DNA from: BRHc4a sp049323755
Lineage (GTDB): Bacteria; Bacillota; Desulfotomaculia; Desulfotomaculales; Desulfocucumaceae
Reading direction: 5' to 3'
Length of the DNA stretch: 64,000 nucleotides
Assembly: GCA_049323755.1 (NCBI GenBank)
Contig: JBMOPE010000028.1
Span: 1 to 64,000, forward strand
The notes beneath the pieces were generated by a model, which made no database searches, was not told the DNA's origin, and saw only the letters and a list, made by a program, of their open reading frames with translations. The position numbers and the translations under genes were made by a program. Numbering within the stretch: position 1 is the stretch's first letter; each line of letters starts with the position of its first letter. Below are positions 50,485 through 59,696 of the stretch, in pieces.

Positions 50485-51012
50485 ATGAGTAGAATTAACT
50501 GGGAACGACTGTACGGAGTGTTGGATAATATAACCCCACTGCCTGCCGACTGTGGAACTCTGTGTGAAAAAAGATGCTGTTCAGTCCGGGAGGGAGTGGG
50601 GATCTATTTGTTCCCCGGAGAGGAGGTCATTTTTCCTCCTGGCGGGAATTGGTACAGCTTAGAGGAATATGACGACGTTGATTACTATACCGGTAGCAAA
50701 GGGACTGTTTTAAACTGTACCGGCATATGCGAGAGGGAAAAAAGGCCCCTTGCCTGCAGGCTGTTTCCCCTGGCGCCGTACCTGGACAGGGAGGGGAGGC
50801 TTAGTATTATAACAGATGTAGATGCAATTTTTATTTGTCCGCTGGCCAGAGTAAATGACATGGATAGTATTAATCCAGACTTTATAAAAGCTGTGGGATC
50901 TGTCTGGGAAGAACTTCTCTGTATTGAAAAGGTACGGGAAGGGGTGATAGCCTATTCCACCAGGGTGGACGCTCAGGCCAGTGACCCGTGGCAACGCCTT
51001 TTTAGCAGGTAG
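50485..51012 (+). CDS. Cysteine-cluster (YkgJ-like) protein
   Basis: A 175-residue protein with a cysteine pattern close to the YkgJ/UPF0153 zinc or iron cluster: CGTLCEKRCC near residue 23 and CTGICEREKRPLACRLFPLA near residue 79, then CPLA near 110. The order of C..C...CC and CxxC...RPxxCRxFPL is typical. Function unknown; a metal-dependent role is expected from the cysteines. It stands alone between the ABC operon and the YIP1 gene. ATG 50485 follows GATGGGGTAAAT. Confidence 0.78.
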   Translation: MSRINWERLYGVLDNITPLPADCGTLCEKRCCSVREGVGIYLFPGEEVIFPPGGNWYSLEEYDDVDYYTGSKGTVLNCTGICEREKRPLACRLFPLAPYLDREGRLSIITDVDAIFICPLARVNDMDSINPDFIKAVGSVWEELLCIEKVREGVIAYSTRVDAQASDPWQRLFSR

Positions 51013-51084
51013 CAGCACACAAGAATATTAGCTTCGTAAGGAGGAGCACCGCATTAAAAATATTTTATACGAGGAGGATACCTT

Positions 51085-51780
51085 ATGGAAGAAAAAATGT
51101 CACTGTGGAAGAAATTTTACGGAGCAGTATGGGGAAGCCCCTCAAAGACCTTTGAGAATATAGTGCAGAAGCCCGATTTCTGGGGAGCTGCAATTCTTAT
51201 GATGGCTGTTAGCCTATTGATGAGCATACCTATTCTTCCCAAAATAAGAGAAGCAGTAATCTTAAACCTCCAGAACGCTCCCCCGGAAATAAAACTAACC
51301 CCGGCCCAGATTGATACCACAGCCAATTGGGCTGTTTATACAACACCTGTCTTTTCACTATTGGGCCCGTTACTTATATGGTTGATTATTGCCTTATTGC
51401 TGAAGTTGTTCAATGCTTTTACCGGTGAAAAGGCTCAATTTAAAACTCTTTTTGCGGTCTCTGTTTTCTCGTATTTACCCGTGGTACTTGACGGGATAAT
51501 TAAAACTCCTCTTGTAATGGCTGCGGAGGCCCAGAGAATGACTCAGGTAACTATCAGCCCTGCCATGTTTCTTCCTCCCCCGGATGGCCTGACGCCCGAC
51601 AGGATGTACACATTCTTTAGCCAATTTGACCCGTTTATAATATGGAGCCTGGTCCTTACAGCCCTTGGGGCGTCCATTGCCATGAAGGTCCCCGTTCTAA
51701 GAGCCGGAATATATGTATTTTCCCTATGGATGATTTTTGTTCTAGGCGTGACATTTTTATCCGGCGGGGGTGCTGCTTAA
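51085..51780 (+). CDS. YIP1 family membrane protein
   Basis: A 231-residue protein with an N-terminal LWKKFYGAVWGSPSKTFENI segment before five hydrophobic spans, and the PLLIWLIIALLLKLFNAFTG and VSVFSYLPVVLDG motifs of the Yip1/DUF1282-like family. Function is unknown in bacteria. Such genes often precede MFP/ABC exporters, as here (51851-55097). ATG 51085 after GGAGGATACC. Confidence 0.82.
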   Translation: MEEKMSLWKKFYGAVWGSPSKTFENIVQKPDFWGAAILMMAVSLLMSIPILPKIREAVILNLQNAPPEIKLTPAQIDTTANWAVYTTPVFSLLGPLLIWLIIALLLKLFNAFTGEKAQFKTLFAVSVFSYLPVVLDGIIKTPLVMAAEAQRMTQVTISPAMFLPPPDGLTPDRMYTFFSQFDPFIIWSLVLTALGASIAMKVPVLRAGIYVFSLWMIFVLGVTFLSGGGAA

Positions 51781-51850
51781 ATTGAAATATTTATTAGCTA
51801 TATAACGTCTATGAAATAAAATATGTTTTTTGCGGGAAGGGGAGAGCCTT

Positions 51851-53161
51851 TTGCAGGGTGGCGTTATTATCCAAAAAATAAAGCAGAGAAAAAAGGTATT
51901 TATAGGGCTGGGTCTTTTATTGCTGATTCTACTGGCTGTCTTCTTCAATCTTGCCAGGAACAGGGCAGATGTACTGGTTCCTGTTCAGGCGGCCGGCGTT
52001 GAGCAGAGGGAAATCGAGGATGTTGTCTTTGCCACCGGCAGGGTAAATATGGTTGAGAAGCAGGAAGTATATAACGAGGAAATAGCAACAGTCAAAAAGA
52101 TTTATGTCCGGCCCGGTGACCGTGTCACAAAGGGGCAGCTGCTTATTTCACTGGACGGTGACAATGCTGAGGGCGAGCTTGGTGAGGCCAGGGCCAACTT
52201 TGAATTACAGGAGGCCAATTATCAAAAAGCTATGGCCAGGCTCCCTATTGATTTACAAAGGTCCAGGGCGGAGGTTGACAAGGCCGGGGCTGTTTTGGCG
52301 CAAGCCAAGTCAAAATATGAAAGATATAAAAATCTATATGACCAGGGGGCAGTAAGCGCTCAGGATTTCGAGGCGGCAGAAACTGAATTTAAAAATAAAA
52401 AGGCAGATCTTGAAGTTGCCAGGGCTGATTATATTTCCAGGTCAGGAGAAATACAGCAAAACGAAATAAGGTCGCTGGAGGCTCAGCTGAATGTTGCCAA
52501 AGCTCAGTATGAGAAGGCACAAAAAAAATTCGACCGCTACAACGTAAAGGCTGACGCAGACGGGATTGTGTTTACCGTTGAAGTTTCCGAGGGCGATGTG
52601 GTTGCCTCCCGGACAAAACTACTAACTGTTGGAAACCCGGACAGGATGGAAATTGAGGTATTTGTCAGTGAGGGAGACAGCAGCAGGGTCAAACCCGGAC
52701 AAAGGGCCGAGATAGCGGTGTCCGCCCTTCCCGACGAGAAATTTGAGGGAATAGTTGAATATATATCTGCAGGGGCAGTGCTTAAGCAAAATGAACAGGG
52801 AGGCAAAACTCTTGAAGTGCCCGTGCTGATAAACATTAATGGGGATGTTTCCGGAATGCGGCCGGGCTATAACGCTGATGTCAGTATTATTACTACGGAA
52901 AAAAAGAAAACCCTCACAGTTCCCTACGAGGCCGTTTTCAAAAAGGACAGTAATAAATATGTATTCATTATTGACGATAAAAAGGCAAAACAGGTTGAGG
53001 TAAAAACAGGTCTGAATACCGAATTGCATACAGAAATCATAGAAGGATTAAAAGAGGGGGACAGGGTAATTGTCAGTCCGGAGGACAAGATAAAGGACGG
53101 CGTTGGTGTCAAGGAGGTACCCACCCTTAAGGAAGCCAGCCGGGAGGACAGTCAGAAATGA
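51851..53161 (+). CDS. Membrane fusion protein of a MacAB-like exporter
   Basis: A 436-residue HlyD/MacA-type adaptor. One N-terminal transmembrane helix (about residues 12-33), a barrel-sandwich domain (VRPGDRVTKGQLLISLDGDN near 85), a long helical hairpin (110-235, RSRAEVDKAGAVLAQAKSKY), the second lipoyl half (YNVKADADGIVFTVEVSEGD) and a C-terminal beta domain. TTG 51851 is preferred because GAAGGGGAG lies 8 nt upstream; TTG 51830 overlaps that site. ATPase and permease genes follow with 4-nt overlaps. Substrates could be peptides or lipids. Confidence 0.9.
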   Translation: MQGGVIIQKIKQRKKVFIGLGLLLLILLAVFFNLARNRADVLVPVQAAGVEQREIEDVVFATGRVNMVEKQEVYNEEIATVKKIYVRPGDRVTKGQLLISLDGDNAEGELGEARANFELQEANYQKAMARLPIDLQRSRAEVDKAGAVLAQAKSKYERYKNLYDQGAVSAQDFEAAETEFKNKKADLEVARADYISRSGEIQQNEIRSLEAQLNVAKAQYEKAQKKFDRYNVKADADGIVFTVEVSEGDVVASRTKLLTVGNPDRMEIEVFVSEGDSSRVKPGQRAEIAVSALPDEKFEGIVEYISAGAVLKQNEQGGKTLEVPVLININGDVSGMRPGYNADVSIITTEKKKTLTVPYEAVFKKDSNKYVFIIDDKKAKQVEVKTGLNTELHTEIIEGLKEGDRVIVSPEDKIKDGVGVKEVPTLKEASREDSQK

Positions 53162-53916
53162 TAAAGGTATCCGGTTTGGGTAAGACATACAACAGCGGGA
53201 CCCACCCGGTAGTGGCCCTGCGGGATGTGGAACTGAAAGTCCGCCCCGGCCAGTTTGTGGCTGTGATGGGTCCTTCCGGCTCCGGTAAATCCACTTTTAT
53301 GAACCTTTTGGGATGCCTTGATACTCCCACAGCGGGAAGGTATGTGCTGGACGGGGTGGATGTGACCCAAATGGGTGATGTTGAGCTGGCGGCTGTAAGG
53401 AATAAAAAGATAGGGTTTGTGTTTCAGACTTTTAATCTTCTTCCCCGCATGACTGCCCTTAGAAATGTTGAGCTGCCCATGATGTACGGAGGGATCCCGG
53501 CCCAGGAGCGAAGGGAGAAGGCAATGAAGGCCCTTGCCATGGTAGGCCTTGCTGACAGGGTGCACCACCGGCCCAACCAGCTATCGGGCGGACAGGTGCA
53601 ACGGGTGGCCATTGCCAGGGCGGTGGTTAACAGCCCGGTTATACTTTTGGCCGATGAGCCGACAGGAAACCTGGATTCAAGGTCGGGCCAGGAGATAATG
53701 GCTATTTTTCAGGATCTAAACAAAAGGGGTACCACAATAGTCCTTGTTACGCACGAGAGGGATATAGCCCTGCATGCGGAAAGGATACTGCATTTTAAAG
53801 ATGGTTTGCTGGTGGAAGAAGAAGTTAACCCGAACCCCACTGTAGCCGTGGAGTCCACCTTTTTAAGCAAGGTAGAAAAAGATTCAGGCACCAAGGGGGA
53901 GGTGGCCCCGGGTTGA
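53158..53916 (+). CDS. MacB/LolD-type ABC transporter ATP-binding protein
   Basis: A 252-residue ATPase of the type energising MacB/FtsX-like permeases. Walker A is GPSGSGKSTF, the signature LSGGQVQRVAIARA, Walker B VILLADEPTGNLDS, then VLVTHERDIA with the switch His. It begins at the ATG overlapping the adaptor stop (ATGA) and ends overlapping the permease start. Part of a three-gene operon. Confidence 0.94.
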   Translation: MIKVSGLGKTYNSGTHPVVALRDVELKVRPGQFVAVMGPSGSGKSTFMNLLGCLDTPTAGRYVLDGVDVTQMGDVELAAVRNKKIGFVFQTFNLLPRMTALRNVELPMMYGGIPAQERREKAMKALAMVGLADRVHHRPNQLSGGQVQRVAIARAVVNSPVILLADEPTGNLDSRSGQEIMAIFQDLNKRGTTIVLVTHERDIALHAERILHFKDGLLVEEEVNPNPTVAVESTFLSKVEKDSGTKGEVAPG

Positions 53917-55097
53917 ATATTTTCGAATCCATAAGAGTTGCCCTGGAGGGTATTATCGCAAACAAAATGCGATCAATTCTTACCACCCTTGGAATTGTCA
54001 TCGGCATAGCCTCGGTTATTGCAGTTGTGGCTATAGGCCAGGGCGGCAGGGTACTGCTGATGACCGAGATGGAAAAGATTGGTACGAATATATTTCATAT
54101 AGGTATTAACTGGAAAAAGGAAGTAAGCTGGACCGGCCATGAATTTGCCCTGCATGATGTGGATGCCATTAAAAGCCGGATTCCCGAGGTTACTTTCATG
54201 TCCCCCATAAGCAGGACCACTGTTGAAGTCAGGGGAGAGAGAAAAAAGCAGAATACTTCGATATACGGAGTTAATTCCGACTATACTCGTATCAGAAACT
54301 TTACCATGAAAGAAGGCCGCTTTTTCAGCCAGGATGACGATCAGGGGCGGCGAAGGGTGGCTGTGATACAGGAAGATTTAGCCGAAATACTGTTTGGCCG
54401 GGAAAACCCGATTGGAAAAAAAGTTGTTTTAGGAAGCACTCCTTTTGTTGTGACAGGTATTATTGATAAAAGCAGTAAATCCATGCTGGATGGCGGGCAA
54501 AGCACAGAAATATACATACCCGTTCAAACCTTCCATGCCATTTTCTTCCCCAGTATATTTTATCTGGAGGGAAGCGCGGCTTCCAAGGATAAGGTTGAAG
54601 ACGCGATGAACAAGTCCATAAAGGTTCTGGAGCGCAGACACCAGCTGCCGGACCACTATGCCGGTGAAAGCATGGAGCAAATCATGCAGACAGCTGATAA
54701 ATTTACTGGGATAATAACTCTTATAATAAGCGCCATAGCTGGCATTTCGCTGCTGGTAGGCGGAATAGGCGTTATGAATATCATGCTGGTGTCGGTAACA
54801 GAGCGCACCAGGGAGATCGGAATACGCATGGCCCTGGGGGCCCGGCGCAGGGACATACTTATGCAGTTTCTTATAGAATCCATTGTATTATGCCTGCTGG
54901 GTGGTGTTATTGGCATGACCCTGGGGGTAGGAGGGGCTTTCTTAATAGCCAAAATTGCCAAGTGGCCTCCCCTGGTGTCCTGGGGGACCGTAATGGTGGC
55001 GTTTACCTTTTCTGCCGTGGTGGGAGTTTTGTTTGGAATACTGCCGGCCAACAAGGCGGCAAGGCTTGACCCAATTGAGGCACTGAGAAGAGATTAG
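53913..55097 (+). CDS. MacB/FtsX-type ABC transporter permease
   Basis: A 394-residue permease: TM1 near residues 20-45 (SILTTLGIVIGIASVIAVVA, the MacB N-terminal signature), a large extracytoplasmic MacB-PCD domain (50-270) and three C-terminal spans, with VGGIGVMNIMLVSVTERTRE and IGIRMALGARRRDILMQFLI typical of FtsX domains. The start is TTG 53913, overlapping the ATPase stop by 4 nt; GGGGAGGTGG precedes it. The family exports or extracts molecules from the membrane outer leaflet. Confidence 0.93.
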   Translation: MNIFESIRVALEGIIANKMRSILTTLGIVIGIASVIAVVAIGQGGRVLLMTEMEKIGTNIFHIGINWKKEVSWTGHEFALHDVDAIKSRIPEVTFMSPISRTTVEVRGERKKQNTSIYGVNSDYTRIRNFTMKEGRFFSQDDDQGRRRVAVIQEDLAEILFGRENPIGKKVVLGSTPFVVTGIIDKSSKSMLDGGQSTEIYIPVQTFHAIFFPSIFYLEGSAASKDKVEDAMNKSIKVLERRHQLPDHYAGESMEQIMQTADKFTGIITLIISAIAGISLLVGGIGVMNIMLVSVTERTREIGIRMALGARRRDILMQFLIESIVLCLLGGVIGMTLGVGGAFLIAKIAKWPPLVSWGTVMVAFTFSAVVGVLFGILPANKAARLDPIEALRRD

Positions 55098-55127
55098 ACA
55101 TTATAGCTTATTCTGAAACTCTATGAG

Positions 55128-55205
55128 GTCGAAACAGAACTCAGAACTCAGAATGGTTGAAGCTCGGGGCATTCCTTATATTTTCATCCTTTTAGGGTGC
55201 CGCTT
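55128..55205. repeat. CAGAACTCAGAATGG-type repeat with degenerate CACAGAG flank
   Basis: AACAGAACTCAGAACTCAGA then ATGG (55131-55154), followed by GCATTCCTTATATTTTCATC and CTTTTAGGG, the inverse of the ATAAGGATGAAAATTGGGTC start of the CACAGAG element. A degenerate hybrid of two families in the 159-nt gap 55098-55256. Confidence 0.55.
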
Positions 55206-55256
55206 TATAACAGACATTTTCTGTGTGAGCGTAGAAAAAAGAAAGAGGGGTGTGGG

Positions 55257-55484
55257 GTGGCCACAGTGGCCGCCGGCAGCGTGAGGTATAACTGGCTGAA
55301 ACCAGGAACAAAGGTCAGGCTTTGGCCTGAGGATTCATATGCCAAATACGCGGTGGTTAAGGAAATAAATAATTTTACGGTAACTTTCGAGATAGTTGAA
55401 GTGGAGCCCGGCGAGCCCCACTACAGGGTGGGGCACAGGGTTATACTTCCGTGGTCCCACATACGTATCCAGAAGGGTGATTAA
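55257..55484 (+). CDS. Small beta-rich protein of unknown function
   Basis: A 75-residue protein, rich in charged and aromatic residues: NWLKPGTKVRLWPEDSYAKY, VVKEINNFTVTFEIVEVEPG and GHRVILPWSHIRI. The pattern of alternating hydrophobic residues suggests a small SH3-like or PilZ-like barrel, but I recognise no family. GTG 55257 has AGAGGGG just before; the earlier in-frame start at 55197 has no site. It is a single gene before the Ca-ATPase. A GC-rich hairpin at 55501 follows. Confidence 0.62.
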   Translation: MATVAAGSVRYNWLKPGTKVRLWPEDSYAKYAVVKEINNFTVTFEIVEVEPGEPHYRVGHRVILPWSHIRIQKGD

Positions 55485-55500
55485 AGATTTTTTATTTGTG

Positions 55501-55529
55501 GAGCAGGTACCGGAGAACGGGACCTGCTC
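55501..55529 (+). terminator. Hairpin after the small protein at 55257
   Basis: GAGCAGGT-A-CCG-GAGAA-CGG-G-ACCTGCTC: 11 bp with an A.G mismatch, and TCTGTTTG after it. The weak T run makes termination uncertain. Confidence 0.5.
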
Positions 55530-55659
55530 TGTTTGATCGGGAATATCCACGCATTATTATCTTTGTCAGGATTCTTAGTAACGCTCCGGTTATTTTTTTT
55601 GTTCCCATGTCATAAAGATTATTCAGGCAAAAGTTGGCATTGGAAGGGGGAAATGGAAA

Positions 55660-58401
55660 ATGGCCGGTCAGTGGCACATGATGAGTGCCAGGGAGGTGCT
55701 GGAGGCACTTAGGACCAATCCGCATAAGGGGCTGGGCGAAAAAGAAGCCGGGGAAAGACTGGACAGGTTCGGTCCTAATGAAATGGCGAAAGCTCCCCCG
55801 GTTCCCCTTTGGCACCTGTTCATAAACCAGTTTAAAGATTTCCTGGTGGTGGTTCTTCTTGTGGCCACTGTTCTTTCAGGATTCCTGGGTGAGTATGCAG
55901 ATGCGGTTACAATAATGTTTATTGTTATCATTAACGCCATTTTGGGGTGCATTCAGGAGTACCGGGCTGAAAAGTCACTGGAAGCTTTAAAGGAGTTAGC
56001 GGCGCCAGTAGCAAGGGTAGTCAGAAACGGCCACGAGAAAAAAATTGGCGCTTCTACGCTTGTGCCCGGCGATGTGGTGGTATTGGAAAGCGGGGACAGG
56101 GTACCGGCCGATATAAGGCTTTTTGAATCGGTGAATCTGGAGATTGAAGAATCTGCCCTGACAGGAGAATCAGTTCCAGTTAAAAAAAATACCGAACCGA
56201 TAGGAGCCCAGGTTATTAATCCCGGAGATATAAAAAATATTGTCTTCATGGGCACTTCTGTAACCAGGGGACGAGGCCGGGGAGTGGTGATTGCCACAGG
56301 AATGGCCACCGAGATGGGGCACATTGCGGTGATGATAAACGAGGCCGGCCAGGAGCCGACACCTTTGCAGCGCCGCCTGGCCCAGCTGGGTAAGGGACTG
56401 GTGGCATTTTGCCTGGTAATTTGCGCAGCGGTTGTTATGTTGGGTGTATATCGTGGAGAGCCTCTATATAACATGATAATGGCAGGGATTAGCCTTGCTG
56501 TTGCAGCTATACCTGAAGGTCTTCCGGCAATAGTTACGGTGGCCCTGGCCATAGGGGTGCAGAGGATGATCAGGAAAAGGGCTGTTATAAGAAGGCTTCC
56601 GGCCGTTGAAACCCTTGGCTGTGCCACAGTTATATGTTCTGATAAGACAGGAACTCTTACCCAGAACAAAATGGTGGTGCGAAAGGTTGTATTTGAAGAC
56701 GTGGTGTCAGAGGTTTCAGGGGAAGGATATGACCCCAAGGGGGAATTTACCTTTTCTGGGGGAAAGGATTCCCAGAGCTTTGAACTGCTCCTTAAAGTAG
56801 CCGCACTGTGCAATAACGCTCATCTAAACCGGGGAGAAATAAAAGTAGGAGGGCTATTCAGGGGCAGGTCCGAAGGAGGGGTCACAAGTGGCTGGGATAT
56901 TGACGGGGACCCCACAGAGGGGGCTCTGCTAGTTTTGGCTGCAAAGAGAGGAGTTTGGAGAGAAAAGCTGGAAGAGGAGGAAAGCAGGATTGCCGAACTT
57001 CCCTTTGATTCGGACCGTAAGAGAATGACTGTTGTATACCGGAATAAATCAGGAGAAATATCAGCCTATACAAAAGGAGCCCCTGATATTGTAATCGAGC
57101 TCTGTACCCACAGGATTGAGCGGGGAAATATAGTGCCATTATCGGATAAGGGCAGGCAGGAGATATTGAAAGAGGTGTCGGGACTGGCTGAGGAAGCCCT
57201 CAGGGTACTGGCCCTTGCATATAAAAACATTAAGACAGAACGGGATGATTATGCGGAAGAGGAGTCGGGACTTGTTTTTGTCGGCCTCTGTGGAATGATT
57301 GACCCTCCCAGGCCAAGTGCTATAAGTGCAGTTCATACCTGTAGGAGAGCAGGTATTCACGTGGCCATGATAACAGGGGACCACCAGGCTACGGCCAGGG
57401 CAGTTAGTCATGAGCTGGGCCTCCTTTCAAGGGGTGGAAAGGTGGTAACGGGGGCTGAGCTTGACAGGATGTCTGATAATGAGCTGGTTAAAATATCAGG
57501 AAAGGTATCGGTATACGCAAGGGTGTCTCCCAGGCACAAGCTGCGAATTGTCAAGGCGTTGAAACAGGCCGGGCATGTTGTGGCCATGACAGGTGACGGC
57601 GTAAATGATGCTCCGGCGGTAAAGGAAGCTGATATAGGCATAGCAATGGGAATTACCGGGACGGATGTAACAAAGGAAGCTTCAGCAATGGTTCTTGCTG
57701 ATGACAATTTTTCAACCATAGTGTCTGCGGTTGAGGAAGGAAGAGGAATATATGACAACATAAGAAAATTTATTCGCTATCTGCTGTCCTGTAATGTAGG
57801 AGAGGTTTTGGTAATGTTCCTGGCGGTGCTGGCAGGGCTTCCACTACCCTTGCTTCCTATACAGATACTTTGGATGAACCTTGTTACCGACGGACTGCCT
57901 GCCCTTGCCCTGGGGATTGATCCCATTGACAGGGACATCATGAACAGAAAGCCGAGGCAGCCGGGAGAAAGCATTTTTGCTCACGGACTTTTGTGGAAGA
58001 TACTGGGGAGCGGATCTGCCATTGCTGTTGTAACCCTGGCAATGTTTTCAGCTGTATATTTGGGTTCAGACAATATAGATTTGTCTCGTACAATGGCATT
58101 TAACACGCTTGTATTTGCCCAGCTTTTTTACGTATTTTCATGTCGGTCAGAACATCATACCATTCTTGAAATAGGTTTCCATACAAATCCCCAGCTGGTA
58201 ACGGCTGTGTTATTCTCAGCAGCTCTACAGATTACAGTGACACATGTTTCTTTCCTGCATATAATATTTCACACAGTGCCTCTGAATGCATTTCAGTGGG
58301 GGATGATTATAGCCGTTGCCGCTTTACCTGCGGCGGCCGGGATACTTTTAAGAAATATGCAGTTAAAGGCCAGGCAAAAAATTACTTATCTCAGGGTATA
58401 A
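55660..58401 (+). CDS. Cation-transporting P-type ATPase, Ca2+ type
   Basis: A 913-residue P2-type pump (YloB-like in Bacillus). An N-terminal actuator has ESALTGESVPVKK; TM4 contains AAIPEGLPAIVTVALAIG, the PEGL calcium site; phosphorylation is at Asp328 in CSDKTGTLTQNK; the hinge TGDGVNDAPAVKEADIGIAM precedes six C-terminal spans (Asn and Asp ligands in WMNLVTDGLPALALG). It exports or sequesters Ca2+ using ATP. ATG 55660 after GGAAGGGGGAAATGGAAA. Synteny rqcH - this gene - yicC is as in Bacillus. Confidence 0.94.
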   Translation: MAGQWHMMSAREVLEALRTNPHKGLGEKEAGERLDRFGPNEMAKAPPVPLWHLFINQFKDFLVVVLLVATVLSGFLGEYADAVTIMFIVIINAILGCIQEYRAEKSLEALKELAAPVARVVRNGHEKKIGASTLVPGDVVVLESGDRVPADIRLFESVNLEIEESALTGESVPVKKNTEPIGAQVINPGDIKNIVFMGTSVTRGRGRGVVIATGMATEMGHIAVMINEAGQEPTPLQRRLAQLGKGLVAFCLVICAAVVMLGVYRGEPLYNMIMAGISLAVAAIPEGLPAIVTVALAIGVQRMIRKRAVIRRLPAVETLGCATVICSDKTGTLTQNKMVVRKVVFEDVVSEVSGEGYDPKGEFTFSGGKDSQSFELLLKVAALCNNAHLNRGEIKVGGLFRGRSEGGVTSGWDIDGDPTEGALLVLAAKRGVWREKLEEEESRIAELPFDSDRKRMTVVYRNKSGEISAYTKGAPDIVIELCTHRIERGNIVPLSDKGRQEILKEVSGLAEEALRVLALAYKNIKTERDDYAEEESGLVFVGLCGMIDPPRPSAISAVHTCRRAGIHVAMITGDHQATARAVSHELGLLSRGGKVVTGAELDRMSDNELVKISGKVSVYARVSPRHKLRIVKALKQAGHVVAMTGDGVNDAPAVKEADIGIAMGITGTDVTKEASAMVLADDNFSTIVSAVEEGRGIYDNIRKFIRYLLSCNVGEVLVMFLAVLAGLPLPLLPIQILWMNLVTDGLPALALGIDPIDRDIMNRKPRQPGESIFAHGLLWKILGSGSAIAVVTLAMFSAVYLGSDNIDLSRTMAFNTLVFAQLFYVFSCRSEHHTILEIGFHTNPQLVTAVLFSAALQITVTHVSFLHIIFHTVPLNAFQWGMIIAVAALPAAAGILLRNMQLKARQKITYLRV

Positions 58402-58404
58402 TAT

Positions 58405-58701
58405 GCTAAGGGGTAGTGCCGATTGGTTGGAGGAGCTATGGGGTATTCCCGATTGGTCGGAGGGGCTAAGGGGTAGTACCTGTTGGTCGGAGGAGCTAAT
58501 AGGCATTCCCGATTCGTCGGAGGAGCTAAGGAGTATTCCCTAATGGTCGGAGGAGATAAAGGGTAGTACCTCCGGTTGGAGACACTCAAGTAGTGAACCT
58601 CTGTTATTTCCGACCATCCGGAAATGCATCTTCGGCACCTCCGACCAATATGGAATCTGGGCTCCTCCGACCAGCCGGAAATGCATCTCGGCCCCTCCGA
58701 C
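58405..58701. repeat. Palindromic array of 30/31-nt units, copy 2
   Basis: The left half has four exact 30-nt units (58425, 58455, 58485, 58515) and partial ones at both ends, with alternating 3' variants TATTCCCGATT and TAGTACCTGTT. The central hairpin is 58574-58615 (GGTTGGAGACACTCA...TTTCCGACC). The right half has inverted-type units 58616-58646 (31 nt), 58647-58672 (26 nt, deleted) and 58673-58701. It shares GGTCGGAGGRGCTAA and CGGAAATGCATCT with copy 1. It fills most of the 422-nt gap between the Ca-ATPase and dapF. A minus-strand reading gives ten-residue periodicity (PPTNREYPLA), which I treat as artefact. Confidence 0.88.
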
Positions 58702-58823
58702 AGAATAATATATTCAGAATGAGAAATATAAGCAGGAAAAAGAGAAATGAAATGGAAATTAAGCAGGGTGTGTTTGTTTATGGGCAGGCGCACCCGGCTT
58801 TTTTAGAGGGAGGTTTATTGCGT

Positions 58824-59675
58824 TTGAAATTTTTAAAGGTACACGGGCTTGGCAACGACTTTGTCCTGGCAGATGCACGGGAAGAAAAAGATATTCCGGC
58901 AGAAAAGGATAAACTGGCAGAACTGGCTGTTAAGGTGTGCCACAGATATTTCGGAATTGGTGCCGACGGCCTGGTTCTGGTCAAAACTTCCGGCCGGGCT
59001 GACATATTTATGCAAATATTCAACTCTGATGGCAGCGAGGCCGAAATGTGCGGCAATGTTATCCGCTGTGTGGCCAGATATATGTATGAAAAAGGAGAGG
59101 TCAGGGGAAACAGCTTGCAAATTGAAACCCTGGCCGGTATAATTGTCCCTGAAATAATTGACAGCACAAAGAGTGATTTCTCAGTTAGGGTAGATATGGG
59201 AGAGCCGGTGCTGGAAAGATCTCTTATACCCATGGAGGGGGAACCTGGCCCAGTAGTCGGAGATCCCCTGAGGGTAGGGGAAAATACCTTTACAGTTTCA
59301 GCAGTGTCCATGGGTAACCCCCACTGTGTAATATTTGTAAAGGATATAGAAAAAGTGCCCCTGGCAGTGTGGGGGAGCAAGATTGAAAACCATCCCGCCT
59401 TCCCGAGAAAGACAAATGTCGAGTTTATACAGATAGTCAGTAAAGAGGAAGTAATCATGCGGGTGTGGGAAAGAGGAGCGGGACAGACCCTGGCTTGCGG
59501 GACGGGGGCCTGTGCCGCCGTTGTTGCCTGTGTTTTAAATGGTTTAACCGGAAGGAAGGTCAAGGTGAGCCTGAATGCCGGTTCTCTACTTATTGAATGG
59601 AATAAAGAAAACAACAGGGTATATATGACTGGCCCTGCTGAGGTGGTATTCAGGGGAGAGTATCCGTTGATTTGA
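58824..59675 (+). CDS. dapF: Diaminopimelate epimerase
   Basis: A 283-residue cofactor-free epimerase converting LL- to meso-diaminopimelate for lysine and peptidoglycan. It begins KFLKVHGLGNDFVLAD, and the two catalytic cysteines are in SEAEMCGNVIRCVARY and QTLACGTGACAAV. Start TTG 58824 (spacing 10 nt from GGGAGG) is chosen over TTG 58818 (4 nt); an open frame reaching back to 58593 merely reads through the palindromic repeat. No other lysine gene adjoins, but an aminotransferase follows. Confidence 0.95.
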   Translation: MKFLKVHGLGNDFVLADAREEKDIPAEKDKLAELAVKVCHRYFGIGADGLVLVKTSGRADIFMQIFNSDGSEAEMCGNVIRCVARYMYEKGEVRGNSLQIETLAGIIVPEIIDSTKSDFSVRVDMGEPVLERSLIPMEGEPGPVVGDPLRVGENTFTVSAVSMGNPHCVIFVKDIEKVPLAVWGSKIENHPAFPRKTNVEFIQIVSKEEVIMRVWERGAGQTLACGTGACAAVVACVLNGLTGRKVKVSLNAGSLLIEWNKENNRVYMTGPAEVVFRGEYPLI

Positions 59676-59696
59676 CTGGGTATTTCTCTTAGGTCC

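Noticed and set aside
58386..58793. Minus-strand 135-codon frame with PPTNREYPLA periodicity across the second array
   Set aside because: The ten-residue period is the 30-nt DNA unit; antisense to the Ca-ATPase/dapF gap, with no start signal. Kept only as an alternative in the finding on the arrays.
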